Shown here: in pieces, positions 15,311-22,979 of the stretch
Numbering within the stretch: position 1 is the first letter of the stretch
Layout of the letters: each line of letters opens with the position of its first letter
Source of the DNA: Planctomycetota bacterium
GTDB taxonomy: Bacteria; Planctomycetota; Planctomycetia; Isosphaerales; Isosphaeraceae
Length of the DNA stretch: 25,355 bases
Direction: 5' to 3'
Assembly (NCBI GenBank): GCA_021777685.1
Contig: JAJYDH010000016.1
Span: forward strand, 1 to 25,355
Notes under the pieces: generated by a model
What the model was told of the DNA's origin: nothing
The model's input: only the letters and a program-made list of their open reading frames with translations
Databases searched by the model: none
Program-made: the position numbers and the translations under genes

Positions 15311-15780
15311 GCCTCGAGGCCGGGCGGGGCCTCGGTCGTCATCCCCCAGGCCCACGCCCTCAGGTCCAGCTCCCGGTCCTGCTCGGCGGCGAAGCCCAGC
15401 AGGTCGTCGCGGCGGTCGACCAGGGTCCGGTGGATCGGGCCGAGCCGGTGCCGGCACGCCGCGACCCGGGCCCCGAGCAGCTCGACGAGGAAGTCGTAGA
15501 GCGACAGGCGGTCGGCGTGGCGCGGGCCGGCGACGGCCAGCACGTCGAGCCGGAGCCATCGGGCGATCGCCGCGACGTCGTCGGCCAGGGCGACGGCCGC
15601 CCGGCACGCGACCCGGGCCGCGCCTCGGGGCGTGCCATCGCTCCAGCCGCGCCAGGTCCGCCCGGGTCACATCGGCCCGGTTCTCCAGGTAGGTGACCGT
15701 CGCCTGCAGCTCGCGGGCCAGGTGGAACACGTCGCCCCGGCACGGGACGTCGGGCCAGGCCATGGCCTGGCCGGCGCGGA
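15300..15780 (-). pseudogene. Frameshifted transposase-like relic
   Basis: Two reading frames together resemble the middle of a family of DDE-type transposases I associate with planctomycetes. Segment one is GLRAGQAMAWPDVPCRGDVFH, then YLENRADVTRADLARLERW (about 15640-15780). After a frame change near 15620 come LADDVAAIARWLRLDVLAVAGP, LYDFLVELLGARV, and HRLGPIHRTLVDRRDDLLGFA (about 15370-15600). Start, active-site ends and terminal repeats are missing. The upstream edge (near 15775) abuts the truncated DUF72 gene on the other strand. Family recognition is from memory, so the name is tentative; the frameshifted coding character is seen directly. Confidence 0.55.
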
Positions 15781-16327
15781 GGCCGAGATGTTCGAGCGAT
15801 TCTTCGCCAGGCCGCTCATGAAGCACCACGAGAAGCCCGGCCCGCTGATCTTCGGGTTCGGCAACTTCAGCAAGTCCACCTTCCCGAAGCCCGACGATTT
15901 CTTCGCCCGGCTCGACCCGTTCCTGGCCGCCCTGCCCGAGGGGTTCGGCTATTCGGTCGAGATCCGCAACCCCGAATATCTGACGCCCGGCTACCTCGAC
16001 CTCCTCAAGTCACGCAACGTCGCCCATGTGTTCAACGCCTGGACGAGGATGCCGTCTCTCGACGACCAAGCCCAGCTACAAGACGCCTTCACCGCCGACT
16101 TCACCGTCGTCCGTGACCTCCTGAAATGGGTCCGAGGATACGAAGATGTGGCCAAGACGTTCGAGTCCTACAAGGAGGTCCAACAGCCCTACGAGGGGGC
16201 GAGGGCGGGGATGTTGGATATCGTGGGGGAGGCGAGGAAGCCGAAGACCTCGGAGTTCCTGTTCGTGAACAACCGGCTTGAGGGGAATGCTCCGGGGACG
16301 ATCGAGGCGGTGGTTGGAGGGCTCTGA
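15781..16327 (+). pseudogene. N-terminally truncated DUF72 (YecE-like) gene
   Basis: About 180 residues matching the C-terminal two thirds of a DUF72 protein, a TIM-barrel-like family of unknown function: PGPLIFGFGNFSKSTF, PDDFFARLDPFLAALPEG, then GYSVEIRNPEYLTP and HVFNAWTRMPSL, ending GTIEAVVGGL. Complete members are about 250-300 residues and begin with a WxxxxYP-type N-terminal strand that is absent here; instead the sequence upstream is the antisense transposase-like relic. An internal ATG at 15788 could start translation of the remainder (179 codons), so a shortened product is possible but the barrel would be incomplete. The reading frame itself is undamaged, so the truncation may be recent. 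Confidence 0.7.
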
Positions 16328-16535
16328 ATCCACGATTGGGGAAGACCGGCATGATGGTCGCCGCCGTTCATTATCTGGTGCTCAGCCCCGTCTTTCGGGC
16401 ACCACGAGTCCTGGCATGGTGTTGCCAACCGGGCGATGCGTTGGCACCATGAGTCTGTGAAGCGAGCAGTTACGGCCATCCCGGTGACTTGATGTATTCC
16501 CCTAGTAGACCATCAACGCAAAAAAGGTAGGATCG

Positions 16536-16602
16536 TAGGGTCCGCTATTGCGGACCGGAATCGCTGCAACATCAATTCCGGCCTGCAATAGCGGACCCTA
16601 CA
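16536..16602. repeat. BIME-like dyad 3: GTAG-bounded imperfect inverted repeat
   Basis: Arms 16536-16562 and 16576-16602 (27 bp) match except for two positions next to the centre. The left half reads GTAG, then GGTCCGC-TATT-GCGGACC, a perfect 7-bp hairpin. The right half has GGCCTGC-AATA-GCGGACC, then CTAC, with two changes that leave G-T pairs. The stem differs completely from those of dyads 1, 2 and 5 although the borders are the same. Confidence 0.75.
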
Positions 16603-16840
16603 GATTTCGGAGTCCGATCCACCAAATAAGCCTTGTAGGTGTACTAGCCGGGATCTTGGCGTCCGCATCTAGCATGCATGATTGCGCCCGATTAGGATCG
16701 ATATGCAATACGCTGTGAGAAGGTCTACTGCCTGACCCTCCGCCTCGACGGCGAGGAGGCCGCGGCCTGGAAGCGGGCGCCGGTCCCGAGTTTGCCGAGG
16801 CTGGGCGTGGCGGGCTAACTGCCCTGGTGGGCTCTCGAAC

Positions 16841-16924
16841 GGTGGGTGAGCGGTAGCGAAACCCACCGTCCTCCGGTTGCGATCGTCGGTCGTGGTGGGT
16901 TTCGCTACCGCTCATCCACCCTAC
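16841..16924. repeat. BIME-like dyad 4, same stem family as dyad 1
   Basis: Arms 16841-16867 and 16894-16920 (27 bp) differ at one position. The right half, GGTGGGTTTCGCTACCGCTC then ATCCACC-CTAC-AAG, is close to the right half of dyad 1 (GGCGGGTTTCGCTGCCGCTG then ACCCGCC-CTAC-AAG). The left half lacks the GTAG foot. It ends 20 bp before the sixA start codon, so it forms part of that gene's upstream DNA. Confidence 0.75.
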
Positions 16925-16944
16925 AAGAGCAAAAGATCTCATTG

Positions 16945-17433
16945 ATGAATCAGCTCTATCTGCTCCGCCACGGCCTCGCGGTCCCCCACGGGACGCCCGA
17001 CATCGAGGATGACGAGCGCCCGCTCACCCCCGAGGGAGAACGCCGGGTCCGCCAGGTCGGCCGGGGGCTCCGACGGCTCCGGGTCAAGCTCACGAGGATC
17101 GTCTCCAGCCCCCTGCCCCGCGCCCTCCGGACGGCGGAGATCGTGGCCGACGCGCTGGGCTCGACCGAGTTGATCGAGGTCGCCGACGAACTCCGCGCCG
17201 GTCGGGACGCGGCCTCGATCCGCGAGTGGCTCAAGACCCGCCAGGAATCGAGGCTGATGCTCGTCGGCCACAACCCGAGCCTCTCCGACCTCCTGTCCCT
17301 CCTCCTGACCGGGAACGAGCTGCAACGCCCGATCTGCGAGCTGCACAAGGCCGGGATCGCCGCCCTCCGGGCCGAGCCCGGCGAGCCTTACCGGGTCGAC
17401 TGGATCGCCCGACCCCGGCTGTTCCGGCCATGA
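16945..17433 (+). CDS. sixA: SixA-type phosphohistidine phosphatase
   Basis: A 162-residue protein of the histidine phosphatase superfamily, the usual SixA size. The first motif LYLLRHGLA gives R8 and phospho-acceptor H9; SSPLPRALRTAEI gives R59; the second catalytic histidine is H109 in LMLVGHNPSLSDLL. SixA enzymes remove phosphate from histidine on phosphotransfer proteins; in a planctomycete the true substrate is unknown, and related small-molecule phosphatases are possible. The ATG at 16945 sits at the normal distance before the RHG motif, with only a weak AAGAG upstream; an in-frame TTG directly precedes it. The gene is bracketed by dyads 4 and 5. sppA follows in the same direction after 101 bp. 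Confidence 0.88.
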   Translation: MNQLYLLRHGLAVPHGTPDIEDDERPLTPEGERRVRQVGRGLRRLRVKLTRIVSSPLPRALRTAEIVADALGSTELIEVADELRAGRDAASIREWLKTRQESRLMLVGHNPSLSDLLSLLLTGNELQRPICELHKAGIAALRAEPGEPYRVDWIARPRLFRP

Positions 17434-17457
17434 ATCGGGACCTCTGTCGATGAAAGC

Positions 17458-17507
17458 GTAGGGTAGGGCTTGCCCTGCCGCCGATGGCAGGGCAAGCCTT
17501 ACCCTGC
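17458..17507. repeat. BIME-like dyad 5 between sixA and sppA
   Basis: Arms 17460-17479 and 17486-17505 (20 bp, one mismatch) are separated by 6 bases. The left half is GTAG, then GGTAGGGC-TT-GCCCTGCC; the right half is GGCAGGGC-AA-GCCTTACC, then CTGC, so the closing foot is one base away from CTAC. It lies 24 bp after the sixA stop and could also act as an RNA hairpin at the 3' end of sixA, though no T run follows. Confidence 0.75.
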
Positions 17508-17534
17508 GAGAAGGTGTCCTGGAGCGACACGCAC

Positions 17535-19319
17535 ATGATTCGTCAACTCGTGTTCTCGGTCGTCCTGGCCGCCTCGACCGTCGCCCTCGCCGCCGACGAG
17601 AAGGGGGAGGCGAAGTCGCCCCCGACGCCGATCGTGGTCGACCTGACGCTCAAAGGGGGCCTGACCGAGGAGCCCGCGCCGGTCGGGATCGATGGGGCCT
17701 CGATCCGGGACAACATCAAGGGCGTGGTCGAACGGATCGGCAAGGCCCAGGCCGACCCGGCCGTGAAGGGGCTGGTCGTCCGGATTCACGGGCTCTCGCT
17801 GGGACTGGCCAAGGGGCATGAGTTGCGGCGGGCAATCGCCAGGTTCCGCGAGTCGGGCAAGAAGGCGTATGCCTTCCTGGAGAGCGCCGAGAACGCCGAT
17901 TACCTGGTCGCCTCGGCCGCCGACGAGATCGTGATGCCCGAGAGCGGCTGGCTGATGCTCAAGGGGCTGGCGGCCGAGGTCACGTTCTACAAGGGGCTGT
18001 TCGACAAGCTCGGCGTGAAGGCCGACTGGATGCAGGTCGGCGAGTTCAAGTCGTACGGCGAGCCCTTCACGCGGACCCAGATGAGCCCGGCGTTCCGCGA
18101 GGAGATCGCCTCGCTCCTGGGCGACACCTTCGACCAGATGGCCGAGGCGATCGCGAAACGCCAGGGGATCTCGACGGCCGACGCCCGGGCGATCATCGAC
18201 GGCGGCCCCTACAGCCCCTCGGCGGCGAAGGCGGCCGGGCTCATCAACCGGATCGGCTACGCCGACCAGATCGAGGCCGAGGTCGCGAAGTCGATCGGCG
18301 TGCCGTCGATCAAACTCGACGCCAAATACGGCCAGAAGTCCGAGAAGATTGACCTGAGCGGCCTCGCCGGCTTCATGAAGATGATGCAGATGCTCTCCGG
18401 CGAGGGGCCGAAGAAGGCGGAGACCTCGGACTCGAAGATCGCCCTGATCTATTGCTCGGGCGCGATCGAGACGGGCAAGTCGACGTCGTCGATCCTCGGC
18501 GAGGCGACGATGGGATCGGAGACGGTGGTCAAGCACCTCCGCGAGGCCGAGAAGGATAAGACGGTCAAGGCGATCGTCATGAGGGTCGACTCCCCCGGCG
18601 GCAGCGCCCTGGCCAGCGACCTGATCTGGCGAGAGGTCGTCCGGATCGAGAAGCCGATCGTCGCCAGCATGTCCGACGTCGCCGCCTCGGGCGGGTATTA
18701 CATCAGCATGGGCGCCGACAGGATCTTCGCCGAGCCCGGCACGCTCACCGGGTCGATCGGCGTGACCGGCGGCAAGTTCGTCCTCGCCGGCCTGATGGAG
18801 AAGCTCGGCGTGGCGACCGACACCGTCACCGTCGGCAAGAACGGGACGATCAACTCCATCAATCAGCCGTTCACCGACTCCGAGCGGGCGGCGATGAAGC
18901 GGCTGATGCACGACACCTATCGCCTGTTCGTCTCCAAGGCGGCCCAGGGGCGGAAGATGCCGTATGACCAGCTCGACAAGCTCGCCGGGGGCCGGGTCTA
19001 CACCGGGCGGCAGGCCCAGAAACTCGGGTTGGTGGACGAGGTCGGCACGCTCGAAGACGCGATCGCCTCGGCGAAGCAACTGGCCGGCCTGCCCGAGGAC
19101 TCGAAGGCCGGGCTGCTGGTCCTGCCCAAGGCGCAAGGGTTCCTCGAAGCCCTGGTCGGCCCGCTGGAGGACCGCGACATCTACGCCCCGGCGATCCGCG
19201 CCGCCCTGCCCTTGCCCGAGGCCGCCCGCCCCGTCCTCGCGAGGCTCGACATTTTCCGCCGGATCTTCGCCCGCGAGCCGGTCGCGGTCATCCTGCCGTA
19301 TGATCTGAAGGTCCACTGA
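17535..19319 (+). CDS. sppA: Signal peptide peptidase SppA, long (two-domain) form
   Basis: A 594-residue exported serine protease with a Ser-Lys dyad that degrades cleaved signal peptides. The N-terminus MIRQLVFSVVLAASTVALAA is a signal peptide or anchor. Two tandem crotonase-like halves are seen, as in E. coli SppA. The first ends near residue 260 and carries the likely general-base lysine K172 in VGEFKSYGEPF; the second (about 305-530) has SPGGSALASDL and the nucleophile S385 in SDVAASGGYYISMGADRIFA, followed by GSIGVTGGKF. Both active residues are present. The start at 17535 gives a clean signal peptide, with GGAG about 10 nt upstream. An rraA-like gene follows after 25 bp and is probably cotranscribed. 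Confidence 0.93.
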   Translation: MIRQLVFSVVLAASTVALAADEKGEAKSPPTPIVVDLTLKGGLTEEPAPVGIDGASIRDNIKGVVERIGKAQADPAVKGLVVRIHGLSLGLAKGHELRRAIARFRESGKKAYAFLESAENADYLVASAADEIVMPESGWLMLKGLAAEVTFYKGLFDKLGVKADWMQVGEFKSYGEPFTRTQMSPAFREEIASLLGDTFDQMAEAIAKRQGISTADARAIIDGGPYSPSAAKAAGLINRIGYADQIEAEVAKSIGVPSIKLDAKYGQKSEKIDLSGLAGFMKMMQMLSGEGPKKAETSDSKIALIYCSGAIETGKSTSSILGEATMGSETVVKHLREAEKDKTVKAIVMRVDSPGGSALASDLIWREVVRIEKPIVASMSDVAASGGYYISMGADRIFAEPGTLTGSIGVTGGKFVLAGLMEKLGVATDTVTVGKNGTINSINQPFTDSERAAMKRLMHDTYRLFVSKAAQGRKMPYDQLDKLAGGRVYTGRQAQKLGLVDEVGTLEDAIASAKQLAGLPEDSKAGLLVLPKAQGFLEALVGPLEDRDIYAPAIRAALPLPEAARPVLARLDIFRRIFAREPVAVILPYDLKVH

Positions 19320-19344
19320 CCACGCCTCTCCCCGGAGCCAGCCG

Positions 19345-20052
19345 ATGTCGCCGCCGACGCCTCTCTCGCTCGACCAACTCGAAGCCCTCAAGAAGTACAA
19401 CACGCCGACGATCGCCAACGCGATCGAGATCTTCAACCTCCGGGGGCGGCATCTCGGCTTCCTCCCGCACCAGATCCGCTGCCTGTTCCCGGACCTCGGG
19501 CCGATGGTGGGCTACGCGGTGACGTCCGTGACCCAGGCCGCTCCCCCGACCGAGAAGGGGCCGGACCTGAACGCCGACTATCTCCGTTACGTCGCCGCCC
19601 AGCCCGGCCCGAAGATCGCGGTGGGCCAGGACCTCGACAACCCGCCCGGGCTCGGGGCGCAGTTCGGCGAGGTCAACGCCACGATCCACAAGAAGCTCGG
19701 CTGCGTCGGCCACATCACCGACGGCTGCCCGCGCGACCTCGACGAGGTCCACGGCCTCGGGTTCCAGCTTTACGGGCTCAACCCGTGCGTCAGCCATGCT
19801 TATGTCCGACTGGTCGACTTCGGCAAGCCGGTCAAGCTGGCCGGCGTCGAGGTCATGCCGGGCGAGCTGATCCACGCCGACAAGCACGGCGTCTGCCTGA
19901 TCCCCCTGGAGATCGCCCACAAGCTCCTCGACGCCTGCGCCGAGGTCGAGCGGCTGGAGCGGCCCCTCCTGGAGCATTGCCGGTCGGAAGCCTTCGACCT
20001 GGAGGAGTACATCCGGCTCCGGTCGGACATGAAGCCGAAGATCCGGGAATGA
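19345..20052 (+). CDS. RraA-fold family protein (RNase E regulator/HMG aldolase-like)
   Basis: A 235-residue protein of the RraA family. This fold includes RNase E inhibitors and metal-dependent 4-hydroxy-4-methyl-2-oxoglutarate/oxaloacetate aldolases. The key stretch is AQFGEVNATIHKKLGCVGHITDGCPRDLDEV: G-E-x-N matches the conserved GGEL-like turn, and R130-D131 correspond to the Arg/Asp pair of the aldolase active site. The N-terminus (NTPTIANAIEIFNLRG) is also typical. Presence of the Arg-Asp pair makes an enzyme more likely than a pure RNase E regulator, but no catabolic genes adjoin. It starts 25 bp after sppA and ends 15 bp from the convergent glycosyltransferase. Confidence 0.85.
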   Translation: MSPPTPLSLDQLEALKKYNTPTIANAIEIFNLRGRHLGFLPHQIRCLFPDLGPMVGYAVTSVTQAAPPTEKGPDLNADYLRYVAAQPGPKIAVGQDLDNPPGLGAQFGEVNATIHKKLGCVGHITDGCPRDLDEVHGLGFQLYGLNPCVSHAYVRLVDFGKPVKLAGVEVMPGELIHADKHGVCLIPLEIAHKLLDACAEVERLERPLLEHCRSEAFDLEEYIRLRSDMKPKIRE

Positions 20053-20067
20053 GGCCGGCCGGGTCGC

Positions 20068-21303
20068 TCAGTCGTGGCTCATGGCGACCCGGCTCAGCGC
20101 CGACTCGATCAGCTCGGCCCGTCTCGCGTGCATCTGGTCGTGGGTCAGGGCGTTGGCGACGTCCAGGGCGTTGATGCCGAGGTCGCGGAGCTTCTCGCGG
20201 TTGTTCGAGGCCCACTCGATCGCGTCGGCCAGCGCCTTCGCGTCGCCGACCGGGACGATCTTGCCGTCCAGGCCGTCGGTGACGCACTGGACCACGCCCG
20301 GCGTGTTGCTGGCGACCACCGGGAGGGCGCGGGCGAAGCTGTCGTAGATGATCCTGGGCTGCTCGTCGGAGAGGCTGGGCACGGCCATCAGGTCGTGCTC
20401 CAGGAGCATCCGGAAGAACGGCTCGCCGTAGGCGAGCATCCCCTTCATCGTCATCCGGACGCTGCCGGTCAGGGCCTTCGAAGCCTCGACGCACTCGTCG
20501 AGCATCGGCCCCCGGCCGTACATGTCGAGTTCGACGGCGACCCCCCGGCGCTCCAGCTCCTTGAGGGCCGCGATCAGGACCGCGATCCCCTTGCTGGGCA
20601 GGAGGTTGGCGGCGAAGACGATCCGGAGCGGACGAGCCGGGTCGGCGAGCTTCTCGCGCCAGGTCGCCTCGGCCGACTCGCGAGAGAGGATGTTCTCGCG
20701 GTCGATCCACGAGGCGCAGACGATGTGCCCCCGGTCCTTCCGCCGGGCCATGAGCATGCTGTCTCGATACCCCGAATGGGTGAAGGTCGCGATGTCGGAG
20801 AGGTTGACGATCACCCGGGCCATCGACTCGAACGCGACCGCCTGGATCAGCGACTTGGGCCGCCAGGGGCGGTTGAAGCCCATCCGCCAGCCGCCCGACT
20901 CGACGTTGGTGAGGGCGAACTTGCCCCGGAGCCTGGCCATCGGGATGGCGACCCAGCCGAACGAGATCGGCCAGCCCCCCGCGTTGGAGTGGACGATGTC
21001 GGACGCGCCGATCGCCTTCCAGAGCCGGGCCGAGGTCCGGGGCAGGTTCACCAGCGTTCGGAGAGTCGAATCGCAGGGGGGGAGGTCGACGTGGCGGAGC
21101 GTCCCTTCGAAGGTCGACGGGTCGATCGGGATCAGCTTGAGGTCGGGCCGCCAGGGGATCAGCGGCGCCGCCAGCGTCAGGTCGCGGATCTGGGCGAGGT
21201 GCTCGACCAGGTCCTTGTGCCAGAGCTCTTCCACGAACCGGCGCCCCTGGGCGTCGATGTAGCAGGGCAGCGTCATGACGAGCAGGTAAGGGCGATCGAT
21301 CAT
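20068..21303 (-). CDS. GT4-family glycosyltransferase
   Basis: A 411-residue retaining glycosyltransferase with the GT-B fold, presumably transferring a sugar from an NDP-sugar in envelope polysaccharide or glycolipid synthesis. The N-terminal acceptor domain begins RPYLLVMTLPCYIDAQG. The C-terminal donor domain starts near RPLRIVFAANLLPSKGIAVLI and includes LDMYGRGPMLDE. Its nucleotide-sugar motif reads PSLSDEQPRIIYDSFARALPVVAS, where the second glutamate of the usual E-x7-E is replaced by aspartate. NTPGVVQCVTDGLDGKIV completes the fold. The ATG at 21303 follows GAGG by 6 nt. A strong promoter lies upstream at 21447-21475. With no other glycan genes beside it, donor and acceptor are unknown. 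Confidence 0.88.
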   Translation of the reverse strand: MIDRPYLLVMTLPCYIDAQGRRFVEELWHKDLVEHLAQIRDLTLAAPLIPWRPDLKLIPIDPSTFEGTLRHVDLPPCDSTLRTLVNLPRTSARLWKAIGASDIVHSNAGGWPISFGWVAIPMARLRGKFALTNVESGGWRMGFNRPWRPKSLIQAVAFESMARVIVNLSDIATFTHSGYRDSMLMARRKDRGHIVCASWIDRENILSRESAEATWREKLADPARPLRIVFAANLLPSKGIAVLIAALKELERRGVAVELDMYGRGPMLDECVEASKALTGSVRMTMKGMLAYGEPFFRMLLEHDLMAVPSLSDEQPRIIYDSFARALPVVASNTPGVVQCVTDGLDGKIVPVGDAKALADAIEWASNNREKLRDLGINALDVANALTHDQMHARRAELIESALSRVAMSHD

Positions 21304-21446
21304 GAGTGCCTCGGCCGCGGCCGGGGAAGAAGCGAGGGGAAGTGGTGAAGGTCCCGGGCCGCGCGGCTCGTGACGACGCGGGGGGTGGAGGCGGGGGATT
21401 TACCGGCGACACCGGGGCGGGCGTCGCGAGTTCCGGAGCGTATGCG

Positions 21447-21475
21447 AATATACCGGCGACCCGCCCGGCATTCAA
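21447..21475 (-). promoter_or_regulatory. Strong candidate promoter for the glycosyltransferase gene
   Basis: On the minus strand TTGAAT (21475 to 21470) and TATATT (21452 to 21447) are separated by exactly 17 bp. The predicted start near 21440 gives a leader of about 135 bases before the ATG at 21303, with no uORF or riboswitch recognised in it. It implies that the glycosyltransferase is transcribed independently of the small membrane protein upstream. Confidence 0.6.
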
Positions 21476-21507
21476 GCCGTCGGGCAAAACGGCAACAATC
21501 TTGCCGA

Positions 21508-21951
21508 TCAGGGGCGGCGCTGGGGCGGGGCGACCGGCTGGAAGCGGCCGAGGCGGCGGAAGGCGTCATCGGGGCGGGTGGCGTCGAGCCGCTTCCCGTC
21601 GGCGACCCACCTCCCTTTGCGATATTCGAACAGTGCGGTGGCGTAGTCGTCGAAGGGGTCGGCGCCGAAGCGGATCTCGACCAGGGCCAGGAGCCGGCGA
21701 GTCTGGCTGTCGCGGGCCCAGTGGACATCGTCGTGCCACCGGGCATCCTCCCAGCGGAGCCGTTCGACCGGGTCGAGGGTCCCCAGGGCCTTGAGGAACC
21801 GGACCTCCAGCCACTCGCGCTGCTGGCGGAATCGGACGTGGGCCCGGCCGACCCGCATCTCGTCGAGGATCTGGCGGAGCGGGGCCCGCACGATCAGCCA
21901 GGCGGCGACCAGGCAGGAGGGCAGGACGACGCCGCAGATGATCCATCCCAT
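21508..21951 (-). CDS. Small uncharacterised membrane-anchored protein
   Basis: A 147-residue protein of unknown family. It opens with one membrane helix (MGWIICGVVLPSCLVAAWLIV), followed by a basic amphipathic segment (RAPLRQILDEMRVGRAHVRFRQQREWLEVRFLKAL) and a soluble region rich in Trp/Asp (ERLRWEDARWHDDVHWARD, then EIRFGADPFDDYATALFEYRKGRWVADGKRLDA). This suggests a cytoplasmic or periplasmic domain tethered to the membrane. The internal ATG at 21951 is preferred over the one at 21975 because AAGGGGG lies 6 nt before it and the shorter product starts with the membrane helix. It is divergent from nfo, 111 bp away, and 204 bp upstream of the glycosyltransferase. No function is proposed. Confidence 0.68.
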   Translation of the reverse strand: MGWIICGVVLPSCLVAAWLIVRAPLRQILDEMRVGRAHVRFRQQREWLEVRFLKALGTLDPVERLRWEDARWHDDVHWARDSQTRRLLALVEIRFGADPFDDYATALFEYRKGRWVADGKRLDATRPDDAFRRLGRFQPVAPPQRRP

Positions 21952-22062
21952 GCCCGACCCCCTTGACGATCCCATCGGACACCCCAGGCCGCCGGTCCTT
22001 CATTGTAAATCCACGACATCCCGACCGGCAAGGTGCCTGCCCGGAACGAGGAATTGCCCCCG

Positions 22063-22938
22063 ATGCCAGCGAATTTCGGCTCCCACATGTCGATGGCGGG
22101 CGGCCACGACCGAGCGGTCCGCGCCGCCCACGCGGTCGGCTTCTCGTCGGTCCAGGTCTTCACCAAGAGCAACAACCAGTGGCGGGCCGCGGCGCTGACC
22201 GACGCCCACGTCGCCGCCTTCCGTGCCGCCCTGGCCGAGACCGGGGTGGGTGACCCGGTGGCGCACGCCTCCTATCTCATCAACCTGGGCAGCCCCGACG
22301 ACTCGCTCTGGGAGAAGTCGATCGCGTCGCTGGCCGTCGAGGTCGAGCGGGGCGAGGCGCTGGGGATCGCCGACCTGGTCATCCACCCCGGGGCGCACGT
22401 CGGCCAGGGCGAGGAGGCGGGGCTGGCCCGGATCGCCCGGGGGCTGGACGAGGTCCACCGACGGACCCGGGGCGTGGCGCTGCGGATCGACCTGGAGACC
22501 ACCGCCGGCCAGGGGACCTGCCTGGGCCACCGCTTCGAGCACCTTGGCCAGATCCTCGACCTCGTCGAAGAGCCTGAACGGCTCGGTGTTTGCGTCGACA
22601 CCTGTCATATTTTCGCCGCGGGGTATCCCTTGGGGACCCCTTCGGAGTACCATGACACGATGGGGGCGCTGGAGCGGGCCGTCGGTTCGGGCCGGGTCCG
22701 GGTCTTGCACCTCAACGACAGCCAGCGGGCGCTGGGGAGCCGCGTCGACCGCCACGCCGGGATCGGCCGCGGGCACCTCGGCGTCGAGCCGTTCCGCCTC
22801 ATCGTCAACGACCCCCGGTTCCGGGACATCCCGATGATCCTGGAGACGCCCAAGGGGGACGAGGACGGCGAGGACCTCGACGCCGTGAACCTCCGCGTTC
22901 TCCGGCAACTCGAGGGACCAGGCTCGCCCGAGGATTGA
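22063..22938 (+). CDS. nfo: Deoxyribonuclease IV (endonuclease IV, AP endonuclease)
   Basis: A 291-residue TIM-barrel enzyme with three metal ions that cuts DNA 5' to abasic sites in base-excision repair. All nine metal ligands of the E. coli enzyme are present, at nearly identical numbers: H68, H108 (VIHPGAH), E145 (DLETTAGQG), D179 and H182 (VDTCHIFAAGYP), H216 (LHLNDS), D229 and H231 (VDRHAGIGRGH) and E261 (ILETPKG). The N-terminus (ANFGSHMSMAGG) is typical. The ATG at 22063 is chosen because GAGGA lies about 11 nt upstream; an in-frame GTG at 22033 would add ten residues that do not resemble the family. ppk follows after 41 bp, so the two may form one transcript. Confidence 0.96.
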   Translation: MPANFGSHMSMAGGHDRAVRAAHAVGFSSVQVFTKSNNQWRAAALTDAHVAAFRAALAETGVGDPVAHASYLINLGSPDDSLWEKSIASLAVEVERGEALGIADLVIHPGAHVGQGEEAGLARIARGLDEVHRRTRGVALRIDLETTAGQGTCLGHRFEHLGQILDLVEEPERLGVCVDTCHIFAAGYPLGTPSEYHDTMGALERAVGSGRVRVLHLNDSQRALGSRVDRHAGIGRGHLGVEPFRLIVNDPRFRDIPMILETPKGDEDGEDLDAVNLRVLRQLEGPGSPED

Positions 22939-22979
22939 TCCCCCGCGCGGCGGCGCGCGAGTGGAGGCGCGGTCCGGCA

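Larger units (their letters stand above)
16328..16944. other. 617-bp gap with repeats and a small coding-like fragment
   Basis: No complete gene. An imperfect 13-bp direct repeat GGCACCAYGAGTC occurs at 16398-16410 and 16443-16455. Dyads 3 and 4 (entered separately) occupy 16536-16602 and 16841-16924. Between them, a plus frame at 16717-16818 reads KVYCLTLRLDGEEAAAWKR and ends at TAA; it has coding character but no start and may be a gene relic. The rest shows nothing. Confidence 0.5.

Noticed and set aside
16398..16455. Two copies of GGCACCAYGAGTC as target-site duplications or an attachment site
   Set aside because: They are only 45 bp apart, flank no element, and differ at one base; noted in the gap entry only.
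7284..17507. The palindromes as a CRISPR array
   Set aside because: They are inverted dyads scattered over 10 kb with different sequences, not direct repeats with regular spacers, and no cas genes are present.
17499..19436. A 645-codon minus-strand open frame opposite sppA
   Set aside because: Antisense shadow; sppA on the plus strand carries the full catalytic dyad and signal peptide.
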